A DNA stretch of 64,000 bases, from the NCBI GenBank assembly GCA_965276755.1, contig OZ255625.1, positions 3,708,455 to 3,772,454 on the forward strand, read 5' to 3'. The position numbers were made by a program, and so were the translations under genes. The stretch comes from CAJCIS01 sp965276755 (GTDB lineage Bacteria; Pseudomonadota; Alphaproteobacteria; Acetobacterales; Acetobacteraceae). The stretch's first letter is position 1. Each line of letters opens with the position of its first letter. A model generated the notes under the pieces. That model saw only the letters and a list, made by a program, of their open reading frames with translations, ran no database searches and was not told the DNA's origin. Shown here piece by piece: positions 53,856 to 63,669 of this stretch.

Positions 53856-56620
53856 CATTTAAGAAAGGCGGTCGTTCCGGCTACGGCTTCGGCCAGTCCA
53901 ACCCGCAGCGGCGCAACGCCGCGCGGAAATGCCGACAGCAAACGCGCCGGCATCCTGCGATCCAGCAACACAAACACCCCCCGATCCCCGCCCGCGCGTA
54001 TCAATCGCCCAAACGCCTGCCGCAGCCGCAATCTTGCAATCCGATCGTCATACCCCGCCGTATCCCCGCCCGAGAGATGTATCCGCCGCTCCCTGTGCAG
54101 AATATCCGGCCTGGGCCACGGCACGCGCTCGAACACCACCAAGCGCAACGCGCGGCCGGGAACATCCACGCCGTCGCGCATCGCATCCGTGCCGAGCAGG
54201 CACGAATTCTCCTCCGTGCGGAAAATATCGACCAGCGTGGCATTGTCCATCGGGTCGACGTGCTGGGCGAGCAGCATCATCCCCGCCTGCTCCAGCGCCG
54301 GCGCAATCCGCCCATGCACGGCAATCAGCCGCGAAATCGCGGTAAATAAGCCCAAGCCCCCGCCGCCCGCGGCCATGAACAGGCTGCGATAAGCGCCGGC
54401 CAGTGCGCCAATATCGCCGCTCACGTCATTGACAATAAAAACCCGTGTCTGCGCGCCATAATCGAACGGCGAGCCCACGCTCGCGCGATAGGCCGGACTC
54501 GGCAAATGGCACGCCCCCACGCGCGCCTCGGCAGACTCCCAGCCAAACTCGTCGCCCCCAGAACCAGCGTTCTCATCGCGCAACGTCGCACTCGTAATCA
54601 GCATGCCATGCGCCGGCCCCGCCAGCACCGCGGCAAAGGGCAGGGTCGGGTCCAGATGATGCCGGCACAACGCCGCATCCCGATCCCCCGCCTCCTGACG
54701 ATCCAGCCGCAGGAAAAAGATATGCGCCGGCCGCACGCCGGGCTCGGGCGACGCGTTCCCCAACGCCTCCAGCATCGCAATCCAGCTCAGCACGCGATCC
54801 AGCGCGCGGCGGCGCAGCGCGCGGCACGCCGCCTCGATACGCAGGCGCGTGGCCGTGTCCATCTCATCGGCGTCCGCGTCCATCTTCTCGGCCAGCCGCG
54901 CGATCAATGTCGCCAGCGGCTCTGCGATGCGCGCCAGCGCGCGCTTCAGCGCGGGTGCGGCCTGCTCGACCCCGGCCGTCGGCGGAAAAAGATCCACCTC
55001 CTCGCTGGCCCAGCGAGACAACCGCGCATCGCCCACCACCCGCGCCAGCACCTGCGCGCGCACCGCGGCCAGGAAAACCTCGAACGGATTGGCTACAGGG
55101 CCCGCCATATCACCGGCGGCCTCACTCTCCGACAGCCGCAGCGCCCAGCCAGGTGCCGGCAGCGCGCGCGCGGCCTGCAGCAACGCATCCAGTGGCGCCT
55201 CCAATTCGGCGGTGCCAACCACCAGCTCGTCCAGCCGGCGCTTGACCCCGCGCGCGCGAAACGCGCCGCCCTCGGCACCGAGCAGCCAGCGGCGCAGCTC
55301 CGCCCCCTCTGCGCCGCTGATCTCGCTGGAAAAGGCGCTGTCCGCGGCCTCGAAAACATGGTGGCCTTCGTCGAAGACATAGCGCGTGGGCACGGTGGCA
55401 TCATCGATGCCGCCCCACGCCGCCTGCGTCATCACCAGCGCATGGTTGGCCACAACCAGCTCGGCGCCGCGCGCACGCCTAACCGTGTGCTCGATGAAGC
55501 AGCGCTTGTAGTGCGGGCAGGCGCCGTGGATGCACTCGCCGCGCCGGTCGGCCAGGCCAGCGGTCAGGCTGTTGCCGAAGAGTTCGGTGAACCAGCCGGG
55601 CAGGTCCCCGCCCGAGACATCACCACTGGCGGTTACCGCAACCCAGCGCGCCAGCAAACCGAGCGGGACCAGGCGCGCGCTGACGCCGGAGAGTGTGCTG
55701 CTGACCGCATCCTCCATGTTCAGCAGGCAGAGATAATTCTCCCGCCCCTTGCGCACGACCACGCGTCGGCGCCGTTCCACCGGGTCCGGGTGCAGCCGCG
55801 CCAGTTCGGTGTCGATCTGGCGCTGCAGGTGCTTGGTAAAGGTGCTGATCCAGACCGGCGCGTGGTTACGCTCTGCCCACAGGCTGGCGGGCGCGATGTA
55901 GCCCAGCGTCTTGCCCGTGCCCGTGCCCGCCTCAGCCAGCACCATATGCGGATCGCCCCGTGTGCCCCGTGGCGCAAAAGCTGCCGCGGCTGCATCGGCG
56001 TAGTCGGCTTGGCCCGGGCGCTGTTCGGCATGTGGCCCGAGGAGCGTGGAAAGCCGCGCGCGCGCCTCGGCCGGGGCCACGGCAAAGGCGCTGGGTGGCG
56101 GCGGGGCGGCCTGTTCCTCCCACTCCGGCAGGCGGCGCCAGGGGCGGAAGCCGTCCAGGCTGTTGGTGGAGTCGGGCGGGAGTTCGGCCAGCACCGCTTG
56201 CGCCCACAGCCAGCCGGCGCGGCCCATGCGCGTGGCAATGCCGGCGGCGGCCGCATTGATCGGCAGGGCGCGGCCTTCACCCAGGCGATGCAGCAGCGCG
56301 TCCGCGATGTCGGGCAGGCTTGCGGCCGCATCGTCCAGCGTGACGGGCGCACGCAAACTCAACGCCAGCGCAAGGCCGCGCGCGGTGGGCGCGACGGTCT
56401 GGGCCGGTAGCACGAAGGCGAAGAGTTCCAGCAGGTCCAGGCAGGGCGGAGGCGTGCGCAGGCCAAGGCGGCGGAAGGTGGCGGGGGCGTGGACCACCAG
56501 CGGCGGGCGCAGGGTGCGCAATGCGTCAACGGCAGCAACAGCGGCAAGGTTCAGCAGCTCGCCGTCTTCCGTGACCAGCGCGGCGTGGTCGAAGCCGGTG
56601 GCGAGCGAAGGGGAAGCCAT
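53855..56620 (-). CDS. DinG-like ATP-dependent DNA helicase (XPD family)
   Basis: A 921-residue superfamily 2 helicase. Walker A is AEAGTGTGKTLGY near residue 265 and the DEAH box reads VFDEGHHVF. The Fe-S-type Cys cluster lies between them (CLLNMEDAV, then GECIHGACPHYKRCF). Motif VI is in LRQAFGRLIRAGGDRGVF. The N-terminal 230 residues form an extra domain. It is probably in DNA repair or R-loop resolution. ATG at 56620 (MASPSLATGFDHAALV) is chosen; the longer frame reads through an R2 element. Confidence 0.88.
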   Translation of the reverse strand: MASPSLATGFDHAALVTEDGELLNLAAVAAVDALRTLRPPLVVHAPATFRRLGLRTPPPCLDLLELFAFVLPAQTVAPTARGLALALSLRAPVTLDDAAASLPDIADALLHRLGEGRALPINAAAAGIATRMGRAGWLWAQAVLAELPPDSTNSLDGFRPWRRLPEWEEQAAPPPPSAFAVAPAEARARLSTLLGPHAEQRPGQADYADAAAAAFAPRGTRGDPHMVLAEAGTGTGKTLGYIAPASLWAERNHAPVWISTFTKHLQRQIDTELARLHPDPVERRRRVVVRKGRENYLCLLNMEDAVSSTLSGVSARLVPLGLLARWVAVTASGDVSGGDLPGWFTELFGNSLTAGLADRRGECIHGACPHYKRCFIEHTVRRARGAELVVANHALVMTQAAWGGIDDATVPTRYVFDEGHHVFEAADSAFSSEISGAEGAELRRWLLGAEGGAFRARGVKRRLDELVVGTAELEAPLDALLQAARALPAPGWALRLSESEAAGDMAGPVANPFEVFLAAVRAQVLARVVGDARLSRWASEEVDLFPPTAGVEQAAPALKRALARIAEPLATLIARLAEKMDADADEMDTATRLRIEAACRALRRRALDRVLSWIAMLEALGNASPEPGVRPAHIFFLRLDRQEAGDRDAALCRHHLDPTLPFAAVLAGPAHGMLITSATLRDENAGSGGDEFGWESAEARVGACHLPSPAYRASVGSPFDYGAQTRVFIVNDVSGDIGALAGAYRSLFMAAGGGGLGLFTAISRLIAVHGRIAPALEQAGMMLLAQHVDPMDNATLVDIFRTEENSCLLGTDAMRDGVDVPGRALRLVVFERVPWPRPDILHRERRIHLSGGDTAGYDDRIARLRLRQAFGRLIRAGGDRGVFVLLDRRMPARLLSAFPRGVAPLRVGLAEAVAGTTAFLK

Positions 56621-56635
56621 AAGGCAAACTAAGAA

Positions 56636-56682
56636 GACTGGGGGAGATGTGCCATCCCCCCCAGACCCCCCGTCATTCTTTA
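56636..56682. repeat. R2 palindrome (helicase-atpH divergent gap)
   Basis: ACTGGGGGAGATGTGCCATC followed by CCCCCCAGACCCCCCGTC. It lies in the divergent promoter region before the ATP synthase operon. Confidence 0.85.
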
Positions 56683-56753
56683 GCGTAGGTTGCCCAGGGG
56701 GACCCCCCATGCTAGAGGCGCGGCGCCCGGGCGGACCCGGACACAATCCTCTT

Positions 56754-57338
56754 ATGGAAGCGCGCTCAGTGGCCTCAGGCGGCTCTACAATTTCGCATGG
56801 CGGTGGCCTGGTCGATCGTTACGCCACAGCCCTCTACAGCCTGGCCGATGACGAACACGCGCTGGACCAGACGGTCGATCAGATGCAGGCCCTTGGCCGC
56901 CTGGTCGATGAAAGCGCGCCCCTCCGTCGCCTGTTGGCCAGCCCGCTGATCGATGTCGCACAAACGCTCGCCGCCACACGCGCCGTGCTGACCGAGCAAG
57001 GCTTCGCGCCCAATATCGTCAAGTTCGTCGGCGTGATCGCGGTCAATCGCCGCCTGTCGCGCCTGCGCGCCATCGTGGCCGCTTTTGCAGCTCTGGTGGC
57101 CGAACGCCGCGGCGTCATCACCGCGCGCGTCACCAGCGCACATGCCCTTTCCACCGTTCAGCGCGAGGCGCTGCGTGCGCGCCTCATCGAAGCGGGTTAT
57201 GGCAAGGTCAATATAGAGGAACAGGTCGACGTATCGCTGCTGGGTGGTATCACCCTGCGCATCGGCGCGCGCCTGTTCGACAGCAGCATCAAGTCGCGTC
57301 TGCAACGCCTGCAATACGCCATGAAGGGAGCCGCCTGA
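56754..57338 (+). CDS. atpH: ATP synthase F1 subunit delta
   Basis: Peripheral-stalk subunit of about 194 residues. RYATALYSLADDEHALDQ is the N-terminal family block and GGITLRIGARLFDSSIKSRL the C-terminal one. ATG at 56754 is preferred; an in-frame ATG at 56709 would add a non-conserved tail. It opens the atpHAGDC operon; the Fo genes are elsewhere, as usual in alphaproteobacteria. Confidence 0.93.
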   Translation: MEARSVASGGSTISHGGGLVDRYATALYSLADDEHALDQTVDQMQALGRLVDESAPLRRLLASPLIDVAQTLAATRAVLTEQGFAPNIVKFVGVIAVNRRLSRLRAIVAAFAALVAERRGVITARVTSAHALSTVQREALRARLIEAGYGKVNIEEQVDVSLLGGITLRIGARLFDSSIKSRLQRLQYAMKGAA

Positions 57339-57339
57339 G

Positions 57340-58871
<1,532 letters not shown>

Positions 58872-58875
<4 letters not shown>

Positions 58876-58921
58876 AAGTTCTTTGGTTCTTTCTTTCAAG
58901 AAAGAACTGCTTTCTTTCTTT
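58872..58921. repeat. R1 half element, CTTTGG variant (atpA-atpG gap)
   Basis: AAAAGTTCTTTGGTTC followed by TTTCTTTCAAGAAAGAAC, nearly identical to 38201-38249. It overlaps the atpA stop and ends 8 nt before atpG. Confidence 0.8.
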
Positions 58922-58929
58922 GGTGATGA

Positions 58930-59811
58930 ATGGCGTCTCTAAAAGACCTACGCGGCAGGATCAACAGCGTCAAATCGACGCGCAAGATCACGTCCGCCAT
59001 GAAGATGGTGGCAGCTTCCAAGCTGCGGCGTGCGCAGAGTGCGGCTGAGGCGGCGCGCCCGTATGCTGAACGTATGCAGGGGATGCTGGCGCGTCTGGCG
59101 GCCAATGTAGCGGGACAGCCTGGCGCGTCGCCGTTGCTGGCGGGCACTGGGCGTGACCAGGTGCATCTGGTGGTGCCGATTACGGCGGATCGTGGGTTGG
59201 CTGGGGCTTTCAGCAGCAGCATTGGGCGGCAGACGCGCACGCTGGTGCGCAGGCTGCTGGGTGAGGGCAAGACGGTCAAGATTTTGCCTGTGGGGCGCAA
59301 GGGGCGGGATTTTTTGAAGCGCGAGTTTGCCGATGTTTCGGGCGAGCTGATGCTTGGAGGGCGCCGCGGCATTGAATATGGCCAGGCGCGGGATATCGCC
59401 GAGCAGATATCGGCGATGTTTTTCCGCGGTGAGTTCGACGTTGCGGTTGTTGTGTATAACCGCTTTCAGTCGGTGATTTCGCAGGTGCCGACGGAGATGC
59501 AGATCATCCCGTTGCCGCCGCCTGAGATTGCCGAGGAGAACGAGGGCGGCCCGCGCGCGATCTATGAATTCGAGCCGGATGAGGAAACTATCCTGGCGCG
59601 TCTGCTGCCGCAGAACCTGGCCATTCAACTTTATCGCGCAATGCTGGAGAGCAATGCCGGTTTCTACGGCGCGCAGATGACATCCATGGACAATGCCACG
59701 CGCAATGCGGGCGACATGATCAAGCGTCTGACGCTGAACTACAACCGCACGCGCCAGGCCAATATCACGCGCGAACTGATCGAAATCATCTCCGGCGCCG
59801 AAGCGCTGTAA
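58930..59811 (+). CDS. atpG: ATP synthase F1 subunit gamma
   Basis: Central-stalk rotor subunit of 293 residues. The N-terminal helix MASLKDLRGRINSVKSTRK and ITSAMKMVAASKLRRAQ are diagnostic, as is the C-terminal TLNYNRTRQANITRELIEI. ATG at 58930. atpD follows after 14 nt. Confidence 0.96.
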   Translation: MASLKDLRGRINSVKSTRKITSAMKMVAASKLRRAQSAAEAARPYAERMQGMLARLAANVAGQPGASPLLAGTGRDQVHLVVPITADRGLAGAFSSSIGRQTRTLVRRLLGEGKTVKILPVGRKGRDFLKREFADVSGELMLGGRRGIEYGQARDIAEQISAMFFRGEFDVAVVVYNRFQSVISQVPTEMQIIPLPPPEIAEENEGGPRAIYEFEPDEETILARLLPQNLAIQLYRAMLESNAGFYGAQMTSMDNATRNAGDMIKRLTLNYNRTRQANITRELIEIISGAEAL

Positions 59812-59825
59812 CGGGAGCCAAGAGC

Positions 59826-61256
59826 ATGGCGAGCAACAATACCGGCCGCGTTTCCCAGGTTTTGGGCGCCGTTGTGGACGTGCAGTTCGAGGGCGAGCTG
59901 CCGTATATCCAGAGCGCGCTGTCCACGCACATCGGCGAGCGCCGCCTGGTGTTGGAAGTGGCGCAGGAATTGGGCGAGCGCACGGTGCGCTGCATCGCCA
60001 TGGACAGTACCGATGGCATGGTGCGCGGCCAGGAAGTGTCGGACACCGGCGCGCCGATTACCGTGCCCGTCGGGCCTGAGACGTTGGGCCGAATCCTCAA
60101 CGTCATCGGCGAGCCGATCGATGAGCGCGGGCCGGTCGGTGCCAAGACGTTCTATCCGATCCATCGCAATGCGCCCTCGTTCGAGGATCAGGCGGCCTCG
60201 GCCGAGCTGCTTGTCACGGGCATCAAGGTTGTCGATTTGCTTGCGCCGTATTCCAAGGGCGGCAAGGTCGGGCTGTTCGGCGGCGCGGGCGTCGGCAAGA
60301 CCGTGCTGATCCAGGAGCTGATCAACAATATCGCCAAGGGCCATGGCGGCGTCTCGGTCTTTGCCGGCGTGGGCGAGCGCACGCGCGAGGGCAACGACCT
60401 TTATCATGAGATGATCGATGCTGGTGTCATCAAGCTGGGCGAGAACACCACCGAAGGCAGCAAGGTGGCGCTCGTCTATGGCCAGATGAACGAGCCGCCT
60501 GGCGCACGTGCGCGCGTCGCATTGTCCGGCGTGACGATGGCCGAATATTTTCGCGATGAGGAAGGCCAGGACGTGCTGTTCTTCGTCGATAATATCTTCC
60601 GCTTCACACAGGCGGGGGCTGAGGTTTCGGCGTTGCTAGGACGCATTCCGTCCGCGGTGGGTTATCAGCCGACCTTGTCCACCGACATGGGCGCGTTGCA
60701 GGAGCGGATCACGAGCACGAAGAAAGGCTCGATCACTTCGGTGCAGGCGATCTACGTGCCGGCTGACGATCTGACCGATCCCGCGCCCGCCACAAGCTTT
60801 GCCCATTTGGATGCGACCACCACGCTGAACCGCGCGATTTCGGAGAAGGGGATTTATCCCGCGGTCGACCCGCTGGACTCGACCAGCCGCGCCATGGATC
60901 CGCGCATCGTTGGCGAGGAACACTACCAGGTGGCACGTGACGTGCAGCGCGTGCTGCAGACGTATAAGTCGCTGCAGGACATCATCGCCATTCTCGGCAT
61001 GGACGAACTGAGCGAGGACGACAAGCTGACAGTGGCGCGCGCGCGCAAGATCGAGCGTTTTATGAGTCAGCCGTTTCACGTGGCCGAGGTGTTCACGGGT
61101 TTGCCTGGCGTGTTCGTGCCGTTGGCTGAGACGGTGCGCAGCTTCAAGGAGATCGTTGAGGGCAAGCATGACGATTTGCCTGAGGCGGCGTTTTTGATGG
61201 TGGGGACGATTGAGGATGCCAGGGAGAAGGCGGAGAAGATGAAGGTTAGCGCTTGA
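59826..61256 (+). CDS. atpD: ATP synthase F1 subunit beta
   Basis: Catalytic subunit of 476 residues. Walker A is GGAGVGKTVLIQEL near residue 157. The catalytic Glu lies in GERTREGNDLYHEM. DNIFRFTQAGAEVSALLGR and the DELSEDDKL segment are standard. A GGGAGCC at 59813-59819 serves as ribosome-binding site. An R3 palindrome separates it from atpC. Confidence 0.98.
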   Translation: MASNNTGRVSQVLGAVVDVQFEGELPYIQSALSTHIGERRLVLEVAQELGERTVRCIAMDSTDGMVRGQEVSDTGAPITVPVGPETLGRILNVIGEPIDERGPVGAKTFYPIHRNAPSFEDQAASAELLVTGIKVVDLLAPYSKGGKVGLFGGAGVGKTVLIQELINNIAKGHGGVSVFAGVGERTREGNDLYHEMIDAGVIKLGENTTEGSKVALVYGQMNEPPGARARVALSGVTMAEYFRDEEGQDVLFFVDNIFRFTQAGAEVSALLGRIPSAVGYQPTLSTDMGALQERITSTKKGSITSVQAIYVPADDLTDPAPATSFAHLDATTTLNRAISEKGIYPAVDPLDSTSRAMDPRIVGEEHYQVARDVQRVLQTYKSLQDIIAILGMDELSEDDKLTVARARKIERFMSQPFHVAEVFTGLPGVFVPLAETVRSFKEIVEGKHDDLPEAAFLMVGTIEDAREKAEKMKVSA

Positions 61257-61370
61257 AGGCCAGGGGCTCTGCCCCTGGACCCCGCTAAGGACAAGTCCTT
61301 AGAACCTATTCTATAGAATGGGGGTCTGGGGCCTCAGGCCCCAGCGGGGTCCAGGGGCAGAGCCCCTGGA
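61257..61370. repeat. R3 palindrome, full copy (atpD-atpC gap)
   Basis: AGGCCAGGGGCTCTGCCCC on the left and GGGGCAGAGCCCCTGG on the right, with inner stems (AAGGACAAGTCCTT, GGGGCCTCAGGCCCC). It starts immediately after the atpD stop. Confidence 0.85.
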
Positions 61371-61385
61371 ATCTTGGAGCCTCCC

Positions 61386-61793
61386 ATGCCCGTCGCCCTA
61401 GAAATCGTCAGCCCCGAAAAACTCCTCCTCTCGCGTGACGTGGAGATGGTCGTCATGCCCGGTTACGAGGGCGACCTCGCCGCCATGCCGAACCACGCGC
61501 CCATGATCACGCTGCTGCGCGGCGGCGTTATCACGCTCTACGAAGGCGGCAGCCCCACAGACCGCTTTTTCGTCGGCAGCGGGTTCGCCGAAATCACGCC
61601 CGACCGATGCACGATTTTGGCTGATGACGTTATGCCGGTAGCAGAGTTAACCGCGACGGACGCGCAGGCGCGGCTGCAAGGGGCGGAGGCGGCGTGGATT
61701 GAGGTGGACAAGAATGACATGACCGCGCGGGACGCGGTGCTCGACCGGTTGCAATCGGCGCGGGAGGCCGTAAGGGTAGCCGCGTCGGCTTGA
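61386..61793 (+). CDS. atpC: ATP synthase F1 subunit epsilon
   Basis: Regulatory rotor subunit of 135 residues. The N-terminal beta-barrel is clear (EIVSPEKLLLSRDVEMVVMPG, read in two parts, then GDLAAMPNHAPM and GSGFAEITPDRCTILADD), followed by the two-helix C-terminal domain. GGAG at 61376-61379 favours ATG at 61386. It is the last gene of the operon. Confidence 0.95.
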   Translation: MPVALEIVSPEKLLLSRDVEMVVMPGYEGDLAAMPNHAPMITLLRGGVITLYEGGSPTDRFFVGSGFAEITPDRCTILADDVMPVAELTATDAQARLQGAEAAWIEVDKNDMTARDAVLDRLQSAREAVRVAASA

Positions 61794-61849
61794 AAATAGC
61801 CTGTATTATTGGCGCTAAGCAACTAGGTTTATGCTAAGCTGAGCGCACC

Positions 61850-62192
61850 CTATTTGACCGTTTTCCAAACCTCGGGGCCAACCAGATATATTGTATCGGC
61901 TGTGGGGGATGCATGAATCACGCTCGCGCCTCCGATATCCAATTCCCAATCAAGTCGCTTGCCGTTAACTGTAATCAAGTAACCCGACAAAGAGCAGCCT
62001 GTCATCGTAGCCCGCTCCTGAAAACCATCTTTCGGCACCTGCGTAGCGTGCTTCAGCCACATTTTTACTTGTGAATCAGACACCCTCACATTCGAGCAAG
62101 ACTTGATAGAGTCTGAATCTGTCTTTGAAGAACCATTATAGATACCCGTCTTGACCACAATCACAGAATCAATTGAGAGGGTCGGCAGCTTA
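61850..62192 (-). pseudogene. Secreted protein gene, 3' part (cut by IS element)
   Basis: The frame is open from inside the IS end through SKLPTLSIDSVIVVKTG to the stop at 61850. It has no start or signal peptide of its own. Its 5' part lies on the other side of the IS (63605-63669). The mature domain shows SCSNVRVSDSQVKMWLKHA and MTGCSLSGYLITVNGKRLDW, a two-Cys periplasmic family of unknown function. Joining both parts over the 8-bp duplication gives one continuous 135-residue frame. GC content is low. Confidence 0.8.
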
Positions 62193-62200
62193 CTGAACGC
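62193..62200. repeat. Target-site duplication, left copy
   Basis: CTGAACGC, repeated exactly at 63605-63612 on the far side of the IS. Confidence 0.85.
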
Positions 62201-62257
62201 GGCAGTGCAACCTTTTTTCTGTAAATTCTCGTGAGGTGGTTCATTCCGGCTACGCTT

Positions 62258-63424
62258 CTATGTGTCTAGTGTGAGGTAGATTTTGCCGTTCATCCACTCC
62301 TCGTCGCATTCTGCCAGCAGGGCGGAGACGAGGCGCAGGCAGGATGCGGCGTTGGGGAAGATGGAGGCAACCCGTGTGCGGCGTTTGAGTTCGCGGTTGA
62401 TGCGTTCGAGGCCGTTGGTCGTGCGCAATCTTATGCGGTGGGCTTGCGGGAGGTCGAACACGGCAAAGCCCATGGGAAGGTTCTGTTCGGCCCATGTGGC
62501 AAGTTTCGGCGCGTCCGTCGCCCAGAGTTCGATCGCCTGGCGCAGCAGCCGTTCGGCTTCTGCCTTGTCGGGCGCATTGAAGATCGCGCGTATCCGCCCT
62601 GCGACCGGCTTGCGCTGATCCAGCTTTGTGACGTAGGCCTGGGCATTCTGCTGCAAATGGAATTGGCAGCGCTGCCATGGCACACTTGGCAGGGTGGCGC
62701 GGCGCGCGGCCTTCAAGCCTGCATGATCGTCCGACACGATGAACTTTACCCCGCGCAACCCGCGCGCAATGAGGCTATCGAGAAATTCCCGCCAATGCTG
62801 TTCGGCCTCGGAAAATGCGACCGATACGCCGAGCACGCGCCGTTTGCCGTCGGCCGTCACGCCGATTGCGACAAGCACGGCGCAATCGAGCAGGCGGCCT
62901 TCTTCGCGGATGCGTTCATAGCGGGCATCGAGCAAGAGATACGGGGTATCGCCGAGCGGTCGCTCGCGCCAGGCGGCAAGCCCCTCGTCGAGCTGCTCGG
63001 TGGCGCGGCTGACCTGGGTTGAGGAAATAGCGATGTCCGGCCCGAGCAAGGCCTGCAGCACGGTGATCACCTTGCGGGTTGATACGCCTTGCACATACAT
63101 TTCGGCCAATGCGAGGTTGAGCGCGCGCTCGGTGCGGGTGCCCTTGTCGAGGGCGCTTGGGTAAAATCCGCCGCCGCGCACCTGCGGCACGTCGAACGTT
63201 TGCTCGCCCACCCGGGTCATGACGGTTTTTGGTTTGAAACCATTGGCGTAATCGGCACGAACCGGGGTGCGTTCATGAGGTTTGGCATTGAGGAATTGCG
63301 CGCGTTCGATTTTGCTGGCTTCATTGACCAGGATGCGCAGCGCCTCGCCGGCGCCGTCCAGTCCGTTGTCGAGCAGGGCCGAGAAGGCGGCCTCCAGGGG
63401 ATGATGTTCTACGCGTTGTGCCAT
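62258..63424 (-). CDS. IS256-family (mutator-type) transposase
   Basis: A 388-residue DDE transposase. The acidic residues are in LLLDARYERIREEG, FIVSDDHAGLKAARRA and NGLERINRELKRR, and CQFHLQQNAQAYV is the typical block before the last one. The frame is intact, so the element may be active. ATG at 63424 (MAQRVEHHPLEAAF) is chosen over the extension to 63466. Confidence 0.93.
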   Translation of the reverse strand: MAQRVEHHPLEAAFSALLDNGLDGAGEALRILVNEASKIERAQFLNAKPHERTPVRADYANGFKPKTVMTRVGEQTFDVPQVRGGGFYPSALDKGTRTERALNLALAEMYVQGVSTRKVITVLQALLGPDIAISSTQVSRATEQLDEGLAAWRERPLGDTPYLLLDARYERIREEGRLLDCAVLVAIGVTADGKRRVLGVSVAFSEAEQHWREFLDSLIARGLRGVKFIVSDDHAGLKAARRATLPSVPWQRCQFHLQQNAQAYVTKLDQRKPVAGRIRAIFNAPDKAEAERLLRQAIELWATDAPKLATWAEQNLPMGFAVFDLPQAHRIRLRTTNGLERINRELKRRTRVASIFPNAASCLRLVSALLAECDEEWMNGKIYLTLDT

Positions 63425-63482
63425 GATACAAGCTCCGTCGCTGGGTGATAGGATGGGCCGAAGCAATCACCTCCCGATAGGT

Positions 63483-63576
63483 CTTGGCCGGCTCGGTTTG
63501 CCGGGGCCGTCCTGCGCACTTCGGGCGCAAGCGCCCTCGTTGCTTCGGACGGCCCCGGCAAACCGAGCCGGCCAAG
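63483..63576. repeat. 30-bp perfect inverted repeat inside the IS
   Basis: CTTGGCCGGCTCGGTTTGCC opens a perfect 30-bp arm (63483-63512). Its reverse complement is at 63547-63576, around a 34-nt loop that itself contains GGGCGC-AA-GCGCCC. It lies between the transposase start and the IS right end. Confidence 0.9.
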
Positions 63577-63604
63577 CAATTTACAGAAACGATGGTGCAC
63601 TAAC

Positions 63605-63612
63605 CTGAACGC
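63605..63612. repeat. Target-site duplication, right copy
   Basis: CTGAACGC, identical to 62193-62200. Confidence 0.85.
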
Positions 63613-63669
63613 CGACTGCCCGAGCAAAACACCCGCTAGCAGAAGTGCCGCGGACGCGCGCTTTACCAT
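63605..63669 (-). pseudogene. Secreted protein gene, 5' part with signal peptide
   Basis: ATG at 63669 opens MVKRASAALLLAGVLLGQSA, a standard signal peptide, and then meets the IS within codon 22. The start overlaps the amidase stop by seven bases, so both genes were one operon. The rest of the gene is at 61850-62192. Confidence 0.8.

Larger units (their letters stand above)
62201..63604. mobile_element. IS256-family insertion sequence, 1404 bp
   Basis: Imperfect 27-bp terminal inverted repeats match at 21 positions: the left end begins GGCAGTGCAACC and continues TTTCTGTAAATT; the right end, read inward, begins GTTAGTGCACC and continues TTTCTGTAAATT. The element is bounded by 8-bp direct repeats (CTGAACGC). 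It encodes one intact transposase and interrupts a secreted-protein gene. Confidence 0.88.

Noticed and set aside
53262..53858. N-terminal extension of the TerB-like protein to 53858
   Set aside because: The extra 57 residues are translations of two R2 palindromes; ATG at 53687 gives the family N-terminus.
54506..56410. 634-residue plus-strand ORF
   Set aside because: Shadow of the DinG-like helicase in high-GC DNA; rich in Arg, Gln and Pro without motifs.
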